Of a stretch of DNA of 64,000 nucleotides, positions 27,090 to 36,412 are shown piece by piece (the first letter of the stretch is position 1; each line of letters begins with the position of its first letter). Made by a program: the position numbers and the translations under genes. Below the pieces are notes generated by a model that saw only the letters and a program-made list of their open reading frames with translations, was not told the origin of the DNA and made no database searches. Source of the DNA: Empedobacter tilapiae (GTDB taxonomy: Bacteria > Bacteroidota > Bacteroidia > Flavobacteriales > Weeksellaceae). The stretch spans positions 62,001-126,000 of the forward strand of contig NZ_SRPE01000006.1 in assembly GCF_004785645.1 (NCBI RefSeq), given 5' to 3'.

Positions 27090-27902
27090 ATGGAAGGAAA
27101 GCGCATATTGTATGTAACAACAGAAATGGTACCTTACTTTCCTGAAAATCCGATGTCTTCGCAAGCATTAGATTTGCCAAAAATCATGCAAAGTAGTGGC
27201 GCAGATGTAAGAATCTTTATGCCAAGATTTGGAGCAATTAACGAAAGAAGACACCAATTACATGAAGTAATACGACTTTCAGGTATGAACATGATTATTA
27301 ATGATTTGGATCAGCCTTTAATCATTAAAGTAGCATCTGTACCAGGAGAAAGATTACAAGTGTATTTTATAGATAACGAGGAATATTTTAAACGTAAAGA
27401 AGTTTATGGAGAAGATAATGGATTATTTTCTGATAACGATGAGCGTTCTATTTTCTTCGCAAAAGGAGTTTTAGAGACAGTAAAAAAATTAAATTGGAAA
27501 CCAGATGTTGTTCACGTAATGGGTTGGATGTCTAGTTTAGTACCATTGTATCTAAAAAAATATTATTCTGACGATCCTTTCTTTCAAGATGCAAAAGTTG
27601 TTGTTTCTCTATTTGACAACGGATTTGAAGGAGAATTAGATAACGAATTAGTTAAAAAATTAGCTTTTGATAAAGTAGAAGCTGATGTAAAACAATATTT
27701 AGAAAAACCTACACACTTAGGAATGATACAATCTTCTTTACAATACGCAGATGCGGTAGCTAAAGGAGAGGAAATGATTCCAGAAGATGTGAAAAACTAT
27801 ATCAACCAACAAAATATTCCTTTATTAGACTATTGCTCAAAAGAGCAAGCAAAAGAAGTTTATAATAACTTTTATATTGAGGAAGTAATGAACTCTAATT
27901 AA
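27090..27902 (+). CDS. Short GT5 (glycogen/starch synthase catalytic N-domain) protein
   Basis: 270 aa, only the N-terminal Rossmann half of a glycogen synthase: VTTEMVPYF at the start, SSGADVRIFMPRFGAIN, VYFIDNEEYF, DNDERSIFFAKGVLE and PDVVHVMGWMSSLVPLYL follow the family. The KxGGL ADP-glucose motif expected about residue 15-20 is replaced by PENPMSSQALDLPK, and the whole C-terminal nucleotide domain is absent, so true glycogen synthesis is unlikely. The gene keeps a conserved position between panC and the DUF4270 gene in Flavobacteriia, which suggests a selected, non-classical role. Confidence 0.8.
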   Translation: MEGKRILYVTTEMVPYFPENPMSSQALDLPKIMQSSGADVRIFMPRFGAINERRHQLHEVIRLSGMNMIINDLDQPLIIKVASVPGERLQVYFIDNEEYFKRKEVYGEDNGLFSDNDERSIFFAKGVLETVKKLNWKPDVVHVMGWMSSLVPLYLKKYYSDDPFFQDAKVVVSLFDNGFEGELDNELVKKLAFDKVEADVKQYLEKPTHLGMIQSSLQYADAVAKGEEMIPEDVKNYINQQNIPLLDYCSKEQAKEVYNNFYIEEVMNSN

Positions 27903-27917
27903 AATCTGTTTAGATTA

Positions 27918-29534
27918 ATGAAAAATTTTTTGAATGTCCTTTCTGTATCTGTTGCAATGATGGTTGGAATGGGAACAATGGTTTCTTGTGAAGAAGAAAC
28001 TTTAGGATTAGATAATAATGTGATCGGTGGTGAAGCAGAAGGTGATGTGAAATCATTAGACGTTATTGCATTTAATTCCACATTTGATACACTTCGTACA
28101 GATAGATTTGTACTTCAAAATGGAGCTTTTGGTATCTACAGTGAGCCAATTTTTGGTTCTACATTGTCTAAATTTTATACACAAATTAGACCTTCATCTA
28201 TAGGTAATAAAGATTTTGGTGAAGAGACTAAAGTAGATTCTGTTAATTTATATGTTCCAATATATTACGATTCATCAGTCAAATTTACTGAAGAGAATAG
28301 GGATACAATTAATCTTTCTAAGCCTGGAGAAAAGCCTGTTGAGAAAGACAGAATAGAAATCATTACTAAGTATAAAGTAGACTCTTTATATGGAAATAAG
28401 GATATGAAGATGACATTGAAAATTAGAGATATTAATACAATTCTATATAAAGACTCTAAATATTTTTCAAAATTATATAGTTCAGAATCTGCTATTTCTA
28501 CTAATTCAGAACCTATTGGCTCTGCAATAATAGGAAATACTGTAGAATCTAAAATTGTTAAAGAGTTAGGGGAAACAAGTAATATTTATGAGAGCCCTAT
28601 TGGTTATAAAGTCTCTTTAGATAAAAAGTATTTTGAAGAAAAAATTATAAAGAATGCCAAAACAGGATTACTTTCTGATTATGCAACGTTTATTCGTGAG
28701 AATATAAAAGGTCTTGAGTTTTCTGTCGAAGAATCTAATGGATTTATTGTCAATTTTAATCCAAATAAAATTGACTTGAAAATGTATTATTCTTATAAAA
28801 ATCCTAAAAAGAAGGAAGATACAGATAAAGATTATAAAGAACGTTTATCTGATGTCTATGGATTTGATCTTACAAATCAATGGAATTCTGGTACTGCAAA
28901 TAATGCAAATGTGATTGCCTCTCAAATTATAAATAATATAACTGGTTCTACTTATTCAAGTGTCAAATCAGATTCTATCAATGGTGATGCAAGATTGTAT
29001 CTAAGTGGAATGAGTGGTAATTATGCACAGTTAAAAATTAATCAATCACAATTAGATAATTTAAAATCTGAGATGACAAAAAATAATATTGTGATTCTTG
29101 GAGCTAAGTTAAAATTTTATATAGATGATTCTTATGGTTTTGTAAAACCTCCTTATCTAGTAGCTTGGAACAATTATAAAAAAGATAATAAAGTTGTTGA
29201 TGAGTTATATGCAGATGTTTTAGAATTTTATAATTCATATCCAACTTCTGTACATTTTAATCCTATTGTTAAAGGAAAAACAGATTTTTATACAATTGAT
29301 ATTACTAAACATCTTAAAAGTATGTTAGAAAAAGGTAATGAATTTAAGGATCAAACGATGTATATTACAATGGGGAATTTCATTACATCTGTTTCTGATG
29401 CAACAACTATTAATAGTACAAATCCGTATCAAAATAATAGAGCGTATAACCCATACAGAGTTGTATTACATGGAAATAAAACAGAAGATGTAACTAAGAA
29501 ATTGAAACTATTAGTATATTATTCTAAAAAATAA
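27918..29534 (+). CDS. DUF4270 lipoprotein
   Basis: 538 aa. The signal peptide ends in a lipobox at MVSCEEE (Cys about residue 25). The conserved start of the mature domain, FNSTFDTLRTDRFVLQNGAFGIYSEP read in two overlapping blocks, and a beta-rich body identify DUF4270. No activity is known. It lies 15 bp after the GT5-like gene and 30 bp before glmS, a gene order kept in many Flavobacteriia. Likely outer-membrane or surface lipoprotein. Confidence 0.82.
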   Translation: MKNFLNVLSVSVAMMVGMGTMVSCEEETLGLDNNVIGGEAEGDVKSLDVIAFNSTFDTLRTDRFVLQNGAFGIYSEPIFGSTLSKFYTQIRPSSIGNKDFGEETKVDSVNLYVPIYYDSSVKFTEENRDTINLSKPGEKPVEKDRIEIITKYKVDSLYGNKDMKMTLKIRDINTILYKDSKYFSKLYSSESAISTNSEPIGSAIIGNTVESKIVKELGETSNIYESPIGYKVSLDKKYFEEKIIKNAKTGLLSDYATFIRENIKGLEFSVEESNGFIVNFNPNKIDLKMYYSYKNPKKKEDTDKDYKERLSDVYGFDLTNQWNSGTANNANVIASQIINNITGSTYSSVKSDSINGDARLYLSGMSGNYAQLKINQSQLDNLKSEMTKNNIVILGAKLKFYIDDSYGFVKPPYLVAWNNYKKDNKVVDELYADVLEFYNSYPTSVHFNPIVKGKTDFYTIDITKHLKSMLEKGNEFKDQTMYITMGNFITSVSDATTINSTNPYQNNRAYNPYRVVLHGNKTEDVTKKLKLLVYYSKK

Positions 29535-29564
29535 GAATTAAACTTAAAATACTATTATAACGTT

Positions 29565-31412
29565 ATGTGTGGAATTGTAGGATATATTGGACATCGCGAA
29601 GCGTACCCAATTATAATTAATGGACTAAAAAGACTAGAATATCGTGGATATGATAGTGCTGGATTGGTTCTTTCTACTGGTACTGATTTTGAATTAGTAA
29701 AAACGAAAGGAAAAGTATCTGATTTAGAAGATAAATCAGCAAATTTAGATAAAACACCTCATTTAGGAATTGGACATACTCGTTGGGCTACACATGGAGT
29801 TCCGAATGATGTAAATTCACATCCTCATATGTCTAATAACGGACGTTTGGTTTTGGTTCATAATGGAATTATAGAAAATTATGAAGCAATAAAACAACTG
29901 TTAATAGAAAAAGGATATGTTTTTCATAGTGATACAGATACAGAAGTTTTAGTGAACTTTATTCAATTGTTTCAAGAAGAACAAAACTTAAATTTAACAG
30001 ATGCAGTTCGTTTAGCTTTAAATGAAGTTGTAGGAGCTTATGCGATTGCAGTTTTAGATAAAGAACAATCAAATACTATTGTTGTAGGACGTTTAGGTTC
30101 TCCATTAGCAATAGGTATTGGAGAAAACGAATTTTTTGTAGCTTCTGATGCTTCTCCTTTTATCGAGTTTACTAAAGATGCTGTTTATTTAGAAGATGGT
30201 GATATGGCAACAATTACTTTGGATAAAGAAGTTGATGTACGTACAATCAAAAATAATGAGACTGTTTCTTTAGATATTCAAGAATTACAATTAAATATCG
30301 AAGCAATAGAAAAAAGTGGTTACGAGCATTTCATGTTAAAAGAAATTAACGAACAGCCTCGTTCTATTCGCGATACAATGCGTGGACGTTTATTGGTGGA
30401 TGAAGGAGTAATTAAAATGGCTGGTATTTGGGACCATCATGAAAAATTCTTGAACGCTAAGCGTATCATTATTGTTGCATGCGGAACATCTTACCATGCA
30501 GGTTTAGTAGCAGAATATATGATTGAAGATTTTGCACGTATTCCTGTAGAAGTAGAATATGCTTCAGAGTTTCGTTACCGAAATCCAATCATCAATAAAC
30601 ATGATGTTGTAATTGCGATTTCTCAATCAGGTGAAACTGCAGATACTTTAGCAGCACTTAAATTAGCAAAAGAAGCAGGAGCATTTATTTTCGGAATTAA
30701 TAATGTTGTAGGTTCTTCTATTGCACGTATAACAGATGCAGGAGCTTATACTCATGCAGGTCCAGAGATTGGAGTTGCGTCTACAAAAGCATTTACTGCT
30801 CAGTTAACAGTTTTAGCACTAATTGCCTTAAAATTAGGAAAGCATAATGGTGAATTATCAACAGAAAAATTCAACTTATTAACTCGCGAATTAGAGCGTA
30901 TTCCTGAACTAGTTCAGCAAATTTTAGATAACTGTGAAGGAGTTATTGACCAAATAGCTGATAAATACAAAGACAATAGAAATGCAATTTATTTAGGACG
31001 TGGGTACAATTATCCGTCAGCTTTGGAAGGTGCATTAAAATTGAAAGAGATTTCTTATATCCATGCAGAAGGATATCCTGCAGCAGAAATGAAGCACGGA
31101 CCAATTGCCTTATTAGATGAGAATATGCCAGTTATTGTAATTGCAACGAAAAAAGGATATTACGAAAAAGTAGTTTCTAATATTCAAGAAATTAAATCTC
31201 GTAGTGCAAAAGTAATTGCTATAGTGAACGAAGGTGACGAGCAAGTAACTGCTATGGCAGATGATTTTGTAGTAATTCCTGAAACTGCAGAAGAGTTCTC
31301 TCCAATCTTAACAGCTATTCCATTACAACTATTATCGTATTGGATTGCGGTTAAATTAGGTAAAAATGTAGATCAGCCTCGTAACTTGGCAAAATCAGTT
31401 ACAGTTGAATAA
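29565..31412 (+). CDS. glmS: Glutamine-fructose-6-phosphate aminotransferase (isomerizing)
   Basis: 615 aa. Makes glucosamine-6-phosphate, the first committed step to UDP-GlcNAc, which feeds peptidoglycan, lipid A and both glycan loci of this window. N-terminal Ntn glutaminase with catalytic Cys2 (MCGIVGYIG), LGIGHTRWATHG and the SDTDTEVL block; C-terminal isomerase with two SIS domains (VACGTSYHAGL, ISQSGETADT, then LGRGYNYPSALEGALKLKE) and the terminal LAKSVTVE. No glmS ribozyme is expected in this group and none is seen upstream. Confidence 0.97.
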   Translation: MCGIVGYIGHREAYPIIINGLKRLEYRGYDSAGLVLSTGTDFELVKTKGKVSDLEDKSANLDKTPHLGIGHTRWATHGVPNDVNSHPHMSNNGRLVLVHNGIIENYEAIKQLLIEKGYVFHSDTDTEVLVNFIQLFQEEQNLNLTDAVRLALNEVVGAYAIAVLDKEQSNTIVVGRLGSPLAIGIGENEFFVASDASPFIEFTKDAVYLEDGDMATITLDKEVDVRTIKNNETVSLDIQELQLNIEAIEKSGYEHFMLKEINEQPRSIRDTMRGRLLVDEGVIKMAGIWDHHEKFLNAKRIIIVACGTSYHAGLVAEYMIEDFARIPVEVEYASEFRYRNPIINKHDVVIAISQSGETADTLAALKLAKEAGAFIFGINNVVGSSIARITDAGAYTHAGPEIGVASTKAFTAQLTVLALIALKLGKHNGELSTEKFNLLTRELERIPELVQQILDNCEGVIDQIADKYKDNRNAIYLGRGYNYPSALEGALKLKEISYIHAEGYPAAEMKHGPIALLDENMPVIVIATKKGYYEKVVSNIQEIKSRSAKVIAIVNEGDEQVTAMADDFVVIPETAEEFSPILTAIPLQLLSYWIAVKLGKNVDQPRNLAKSVTVE

Positions 31413-31437
31413 AAAATCTTATTAAGATAAATTAGAG

Positions 31438-31466
31438 GGGATGATGTTCTAAAATCATCCCTTTTT
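31438..31466 (+). terminator. Rho-independent terminator after glmS
   Basis: GGGATGAT / ATCATCCC, an 8-bp stem with 8-nt loop, followed by T5. It separates glmS from ribE. Confidence 0.85.
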
Positions 31467-31515
31467 CGTTTCATTAAGTTTAAATTAATTATTAATTTCA
31501 CAAGAAAATATCATC

Positions 31516-32103
31516 ATGTTTACAGGAATCGTTGAAGGAGTTGGGAAGCTTATAAAAACAGAGAAAGATCAATCTAATTTACATTTATGGATTGAAGCTG
31601 ATTTTTGTGATGAACTAAAAATTGACCAAAGTGTAGCGCATAATGGAGTTTGTTTAACGGTTGTTGACTTTAAAGATGAACTTTATAAAGTTACAGCTAT
31701 AGAGGAAACGCTACAAAAAACAAATTTTAACACATTAAAAGAAGGAGATTTAATCAATTTAGAACGATGTTTGCAGTTTAATGGTCGTATAGATGGACAT
31801 ATTGTTCAAGGACATGTTGATCAAACAGGTAAAATTGTTTCAATTGAAAACCAAAATGGAAGCTTTTTTGTTACAGTGGAATATGATGAAGCTTCATCGG
31901 GAAATGTAACAGTAGAAAAAGGTTCAATTTGCCTTAATGGAATTAGCTTAACAGTTGTTGATAGTAAAGTCGGACAGTTTTCGGTTGCAATTATTCCTTA
32001 TACTTGGGAGTTTACAAATCTTAATCAAGTGAAAGTTGGTGATACAATGAATTTAGAATTTGATATCTTAGGAAAATACGTCAAAAGATTATTTCAAAAA
32101 TAA
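31516..32103 (+). CDS. ribE: Riboflavin synthase (alpha subunit)
   Basis: 195 aa. Converts two molecules of 6,7-dimethyl-8-ribityllumazine to riboflavin plus pyrimidinedione. It is built of two similar lumazine-binding repeats, MFTGIVEGVG with NGVCLTVVD (residues 1-95) and HIVQGHVDQTG with NGISLTVVD (96-190). Followed after 2 bp by the sensor kinase gene. No FMN riboswitch is visible upstream. Confidence 0.95.
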   Translation: MFTGIVEGVGKLIKTEKDQSNLHLWIEADFCDELKIDQSVAHNGVCLTVVDFKDELYKVTAIEETLQKTNFNTLKEGDLINLERCLQFNGRIDGHIVQGHVDQTGKIVSIENQNGSFFVTVEYDEASSGNVTVEKGSICLNGISLTVVDSKVGQFSVAIIPYTWEFTNLNQVKVGDTMNLEFDILGKYVKRLFQK

Positions 32104-32105
32104 AA

Positions 32106-33554
32106 ATGATTAGAAAAAAAAATAACCTATCGCTACCTGTTCGTATTATCATTTATATGGTAACGATTTTGTTATTTACAGCAGGAGCAATTTTGCTGAT
32201 TACAGCCAATCATTTTAATGAGCAAACGAAACAATATCATGAAGATATCCTCAAACGAAAAGTTAGAGCGGTAGAATCTGCAATAGATTATGAAATGGAT
32301 AATTATCCTGGAATTGCAACCAAAGATAATATTCATACAATTTTAGAAGATGGTTTTCTTAGAATTGGAGATATTAATAAAACAGATATTGTAATCTACG
32401 ATTTACGAGGAAATAAAATATTAACAACACAGCCAGTTTCAACAACTTATAATGTTTTACCTCAAAAAATATTAGATAAACTTAAAAATTCGAATGATTT
32501 TATCATAACGAATAAGGATACAAATAACGAAAATGATATTTATTCGTCTTATAGTAATATCAAAAATTATTACAACGAAAATATTGCAATTCTTTGTTTA
32601 CCTTATCAATCTAATCAAGACTTTTTACAACAAGACATGTTTACCTTAATTGGTAGTTATGGTTTAGCGTTTGGAGTAATTCTTCTATTTGGAACATTAG
32701 CAGTATATTTTGTCACTAAACGGACATTGAATAAACTTTGGTCGTTTGCAGACCGTATTCGCGAAACAGAAGTTATCGTAAATAATATGCCAATTCGTTA
32801 CGATGGAAATGACGAAATAAAGGTTTTGGTTGATTCTTATAATGATATGTTGTATCGATTAAGAGAACAATCAGATTTATTAGCTAAGCAAGAGCGTGAA
32901 GAAGCATGGCGAGATTTTGCGAGACAAGTTGCACATGAAGTGAAGAATCCATTGACACCAATGCGTTTGATGATTCAGAATTATATGCGAAAATTTGATC
33001 CAAATGATCCTGATCTCGAAGAAAAAACAATGCGAACTGGGAATATTTTGTTACAACAAATTGATACAATTTCTGCAATTGCAGAGGCTTTTTCAGATTT
33101 TGCAAAAATGCCTTCCCGTAAAGATGAAAAAATTGACATAGTTGATGTTATAAAAAATACACTTTATGTATTTCCAATGGAGTTTATTGAGTTTAATTAT
33201 TCTCCAAATATCATCATGATGCGTTTTGATAAACAATATTTGAACAGAATTATTACCAATATTACAAAGAATGCATTTCAATCAATTCCACAATCTCGTA
33301 CAGCTAAAGTAAAGGTTGAGGTTTCTTTAATAGAAGGTTTTTTACATATTACAATTCAAGATAACGGAGATGGGATTCCTGTGGAATCTCAAGATTCTAT
33401 TTTTGTGCCAAAGTTTACAACAAAAAATAGCGGAATGGGAATCGGTTTACCAATGGTGAAAAAAATTATTGACGATTATGATGGAACAATTCGATTCGAA
33501 ACAGAAGTTTCAGTTGGAACAACATTCTATATTTTGATTCCTTATAATGAGTAG
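32106..33554 (+). CDS. Membrane sensor histidine kinase, NtrY-like
   Basis: 482 aa. TM1 about residues 13-32, a periplasmic or extracytoplasmic sensor of about 140 residues, TM2 about 182-204, a HAMP linker to about 255, a HisKA domain with phosphorylated His277 in ARQVAHEVKNPLTPMRL, and HATPase boxes NITKNAFQSI (N), IQDNGDGIP (G1), FTTKNSGMGIGLPMV (G2). The HEVKNPLTP form is typical of NtrY-type kinases. No response regulator is encoded next to it. The last 8 bp overlap trmN6. Confidence 0.9.
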   Translation: MIRKKNNLSLPVRIIIYMVTILLFTAGAILLITANHFNEQTKQYHEDILKRKVRAVESAIDYEMDNYPGIATKDNIHTILEDGFLRIGDINKTDIVIYDLRGNKILTTQPVSTTYNVLPQKILDKLKNSNDFIITNKDTNNENDIYSSYSNIKNYYNENIAILCLPYQSNQDFLQQDMFTLIGSYGLAFGVILLFGTLAVYFVTKRTLNKLWSFADRIRETEVIVNNMPIRYDGNDEIKVLVDSYNDMLYRLREQSDLLAKQEREEAWRDFARQVAHEVKNPLTPMRLMIQNYMRKFDPNDPDLEEKTMRTGNILLQQIDTISAIAEAFSDFAKMPSRKDEKIDIVDVIKNTLYVFPMEFIEFNYSPNIIMMRFDKQYLNRIITNITKNAFQSIPQSRTAKVKVEVSLIEGFLHITIQDNGDGIPVESQDSIFVPKFTTKNSGMGIGLPMVKKIIDDYDGTIRFETEVSVGTTFYILIPYNE

Positions 33555-34254
33555 AAAACCTTTTCGATTCAAACAATTCGAAATTTTTCAAGATAAAACC
33601 GCAATGAAAGTTGGCACAGATGGTGTTTTACTTGGAGCTTGGGCTGATTTAAAAAGTGGAAATACTATTTTAGATATTGGTACAGGAACTGGATTAATTT
33701 CGTTGATGTTAGCGCAGCGTTTTCCTCTTTCTATGATTGATGCAATAGAAATTGATAACGATGCTTTTTTACAAGCAACAGAAAATTTCAGTAATGCAAC
33801 TTTTTCAGATCGATTAACCATTTTTAATTTATCGCTTCAAGATTATTCAATTGATAAAAAATATGATTTGATTGTCAGTAATCCTCCTTTTTTTGCGGTG
33901 AATGATACGGTCGATTTTGATGCGCGTAAACAAGCACGTCAACAAGAGACGTTGACTTTTGGAGAATTAATAAAAAAAACTTCCGAATTACTACAAAAAG
34001 ACGGTTTAGCGAGTTTTATTATTCCCTATGATCAAATGGGTGATTTTTGTATAATAGCTTCACAAAATGCTTTAAAACTATCTCGAGTTGTCTATATCAA
34101 AGGAAATTCGGCAACAGTAACGAAACGTGTTTTGTTAGAATTTGGTTTTGATGAAAAAGAAGTAGAAGAAAAAGAATTAATAATTGAAGTCGATCGTCAT
34201 CAATACACAGAAAATTATATTAATTTAACGAAAGATTTTTACTTAAAAATGTAA
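33547..34254 (+). CDS. tRNA1(Val) adenine(37)-N6-methyltransferase (TrmN6/YfiC-like)
   Basis: 235 aa class I SAM methyltransferase. SAM-binding loop ILDIGTGTGLISLML, acidic DAIEIDNDA, and the N6-adenine motif IVSNPPFF; the N-terminal FRFKQFEIFQDKTAMKVGTDGVLLGAW is typical of the YfiC/TrmN6 family. It would methylate A37 of tRNA-Val. Overlaps the end of the kinase gene, so translation is likely coupled. Followed by a clear terminator. Confidence 0.88.
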   Translation: MSRKPFRFKQFEIFQDKTAMKVGTDGVLLGAWADLKSGNTILDIGTGTGLISLMLAQRFPLSMIDAIEIDNDAFLQATENFSNATFSDRLTIFNLSLQDYSIDKKYDLIVSNPPFFAVNDTVDFDARKQARQQETLTFGELIKKTSELLQKDGLASFIIPYDQMGDFCIIASQNALKLSRVVYIKGNSATVTKRVLLEFGFDEKEVEEKELIIEVDRHQYTENYINLTKDFYLKM

Positions 34255-34279
34255 GATTTCTGAAGTTTAAAACATAAAA

Positions 34280-34304
34280 AAAACCGAGCAATTTGCTCGG
34301 TTTT
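34280..34304. terminator. Bidirectional terminator between trmN6-like gene and pckA
   Basis: AAAACCGAGCA / TGCTCGGTTTT, an 11-bp stem with a 3-nt loop and flanking A and T, between the convergent genes. Confidence 0.9.
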
Positions 34305-34362
34305 GTATTTATTTCTGATTTTCAAAATGAACTAAAACTCAATTTTAATCTCAGTTTTAATC

Positions 34363-35934
34363 TTAAATTGTTGGTCCACCAGCTAATAAATCAGCAGTAG
34401 CAAACTCTTCAAATTTCTTGAAGTTCGCTTTGAATTTATCTGCTAATTCTTTCGCATTTGCTTCGTATGCTGCTGTAGAATCAAAAGAAGTTGCTGGACT
34501 TAATTTCTCTGAAGCAACACCCTCGATTGCAACAGGAACTTCAAATCCGAAATAAGGATCTTTTTTGAATTCTGCGTTGTTTAAATCTCCGTTTAAAGCT
34601 GCATTGATAACCGCACGTGTATCTTTTAAAGACATACGCTCTTTTTTACCATTCCAACCTGTGTTGATTAACCAAACATTTACACCAGTTTTCTCAACTT
34701 TATCGCTCAACATTTCAGCATATTTAGTTGGGTGTAACGGCATAAATGGCGCACCAAAACATGTAGAGAATGTAGTTTGAGGCTCTGTAACACCAGCTTC
34801 TGTACCAGCAACTTTAGATGTGTATCCTGAGATAAATAAGTAAGCTGCTTGATCTGGGTTTAATTTAGCAATTGGAGGGAAAACTCCGTACGCATCAAAC
34901 GATAAGAAGAAAATATTTTTAGGATTTTTTCCTACAGATGGAACTGCAATATTTTCGATATAATCAATAGGATAAGAAACACGTGTGTTTTCTGTGATAG
35001 ATGTATCTGTAAAATCAACTTCGTTAGTTCCAGGAATTAATTTACAGTTTTCTAATAACGCACCATCTTTAATCGCAGCAAAAATTTCTGGTTCACCTTC
35101 TGGAGATAAGTTAATTACTTTTGCATAACAACCACCTTCAAAATTAAAAACTGTGTTATCTTCTGTCCATCCGTGTTCGTCATCACCAATCAAACGTCTA
35201 TTTTTATCTGCTGATAAAGTTGTTTTTCCTGTTCCAGATAAACCAAAGAACATTGCTGTATCTCCGTTTTCACCTGAGTTTGCAGAACAGTGCATTGGTA
35301 AAGTATTTCTAAATACTGGCATAATGAAGTTTAAAGCAGAGAAAATACCTTTTTTCATTTCTCCTGTATAACCAGTTCCTCCGTTTAAAACAATTTTACG
35401 TTTAAAGTTTAAGATAGAGAAATTGTGTTGTCTTGTTCCATCTTCTTCTGCATCAGCAACAAAAGTAGGAGCATTAATGATAGTCCATTCAGCATCTCCA
35501 AAGTTATTTAATTCGTTTTCTGTTGGACGAATAAACATGTTGTAAATAAATAAATTTGCAGCAGGAGTTTCTGTAATTGCTCTAATTTTTGTTTTGTAAG
35601 AATCATCAGCACAAGCAAAAGCATCACGTACATAAACTTCACGATTGCTTAAGTGAGCGATAACTTTATCATATAAAGCATCAAATTTATCAGAATCGAA
35701 AGGAATATTAATATTTCCATCCCACCATACATTATCTGTAGTAATATCGTCTTTTACAATAAAACGATCTTTAGGTGAACGTCCTGTAAATTCTCCTGTT
35801 AGCATATTTACTGCTCCTGAAGAAGTGATTTCTCCTTGACCTAATTCTACCATTTTAGCGGTAAGTTCTTCAGGAGATAACTGATAGTTAATTTTGGAAT
35901 TTTTTATTCCATAAGATGCCAATTCTATGCTCAT
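34363..35934 (-). CDS. pckA: Phosphoenolpyruvate carboxykinase (ATP)
   Basis: 523 aa. Converts oxaloacetate to PEP, the first step of gluconeogenesis. P-loop GLSGTGKTT at residues 231-239, the metal/substrate segment LIGDDEHGW at about 248-256, RSPKDRF near the N-terminus, and a downstream adenine-binding ENTRVSYP. Transcribed alone; a TAACTTTG -7 box lies 49 bp upstream. Codon use is like that of other highly expressed genes in the window (acpP, glmS). Confidence 0.96.
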   Translation of the reverse strand: MSIELASYGIKNSKINYQLSPEELTAKMVELGQGEITSSGAVNMLTGEFTGRSPKDRFIVKDDITTDNVWWDGNINIPFDSDKFDALYDKVIAHLSNREVYVRDAFACADDSYKTKIRAITETPAANLFIYNMFIRPTENELNNFGDAEWTIINAPTFVADAEEDGTRQHNFSILNFKRKIVLNGGTGYTGEMKKGIFSALNFIMPVFRNTLPMHCSANSGENGDTAMFFGLSGTGKTTLSADKNRRLIGDDEHGWTEDNTVFNFEGGCYAKVINLSPEGEPEIFAAIKDGALLENCKLIPGTNEVDFTDTSITENTRVSYPIDYIENIAVPSVGKNPKNIFFLSFDAYGVFPPIAKLNPDQAAYLFISGYTSKVAGTEAGVTEPQTTFSTCFGAPFMPLHPTKYAEMLSDKVEKTGVNVWLINTGWNGKKERMSLKDTRAVINAALNGDLNNAEFKKDPYFGFEVPVAIEGVASEKLSPATSFDSTAAYEANAKELADKFKANFKKFEEFATADLLAGGPTI

Positions 35935-35983
35935 TTTTGTGATTTTATAGTAATTTTAAAATATTAAAGGTAAAAACTTTGCG

Positions 35984-35991
35984 CAAAGTTA
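35984..35991 (-). promoter_or_regulatory. Putative -7 box for pckA
   Basis: TAACTTTG on the minus strand inside the small palindrome AACTTTGCGCAAAGTT (35975-35990), which could also bind a dimeric regulator. The -33 region is weak. Confidence 0.55.
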
Positions 35992-36100
35992 CAATAAAAA
36001 AAAGCGTGAAAAATTTGACTTATGTCATTCACTTAAACGTTTTCGTGAAATTTTATTCGTCTTATATTTGTAAGTTCTTATGCGTGCATATAAAAAAAAG

Positions 36101-36130
36101 CTTGTATTTAATATAAGTTTTATATTTTTG
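36101..36130 (+). promoter_or_regulatory. Putative promoter of the acpP-fabF-rnc operon
   Basis: -33-like CTTG at 36101-36104 and -7 box TATTTTTG at 36123-36130, 18 bp apart, 32 bp before the acpP ATG. This is the best promoter match I found in the window. Confidence 0.6.
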
Positions 36131-36162
36131 CAGTAGTTTACAACAATTAAAATTAGAAAATT

Positions 36163-36399
36163 ATGTCTGACATTACATCAAGAGTGAAAGCAATTATCGT
36201 AGATAAATTAGGAGTTGACGAAAGCGAAGTTACGCTAGAAGCAAGTTTCACTAACGATTTAGGAGCTGATTCATTAGACACAGTAGAATTAATCATGGAA
36301 TTCGAAAAAGAATTTGATATCCAAATTCCAGACGATCAAGCAGAGAAAATTTCTACTGTAGGTCAAGCTGTAACATACATCGAAGACTTAAACAAGTAA
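36163..36399 (+). CDS. acpP: Acyl carrier protein
   Basis: 78 aa, acidic, helical. Ser37 in [11 protein letters not shown] is the 4'-phosphopantetheine site. Carries growing acyl chains in type II fatty acid synthesis in the cytosol. First gene of an operon with fabF, 13 bp downstream. Confidence 0.98.
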   Translation: MSDITSRVKAIIVDKLGVDESEVTLEASFTNDLGADSLDTVELIMEFEKEFDIQIPDDQAEKISTVGQAVTYIEDLNK

Positions 36400-36412
36400 T
36401 AGTTCCTATTTT

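Noticed and set aside
29535-29564. glmS ribozyme upstream of glmS
   Set aside because: The gap is 30 bp, too short for the ribozyme, which is known mainly from Bacillota.
31413-31515. FMN riboswitch ahead of ribE
   Set aside because: The only structure is the glmS terminator; no RFN-element conserved blocks are seen.
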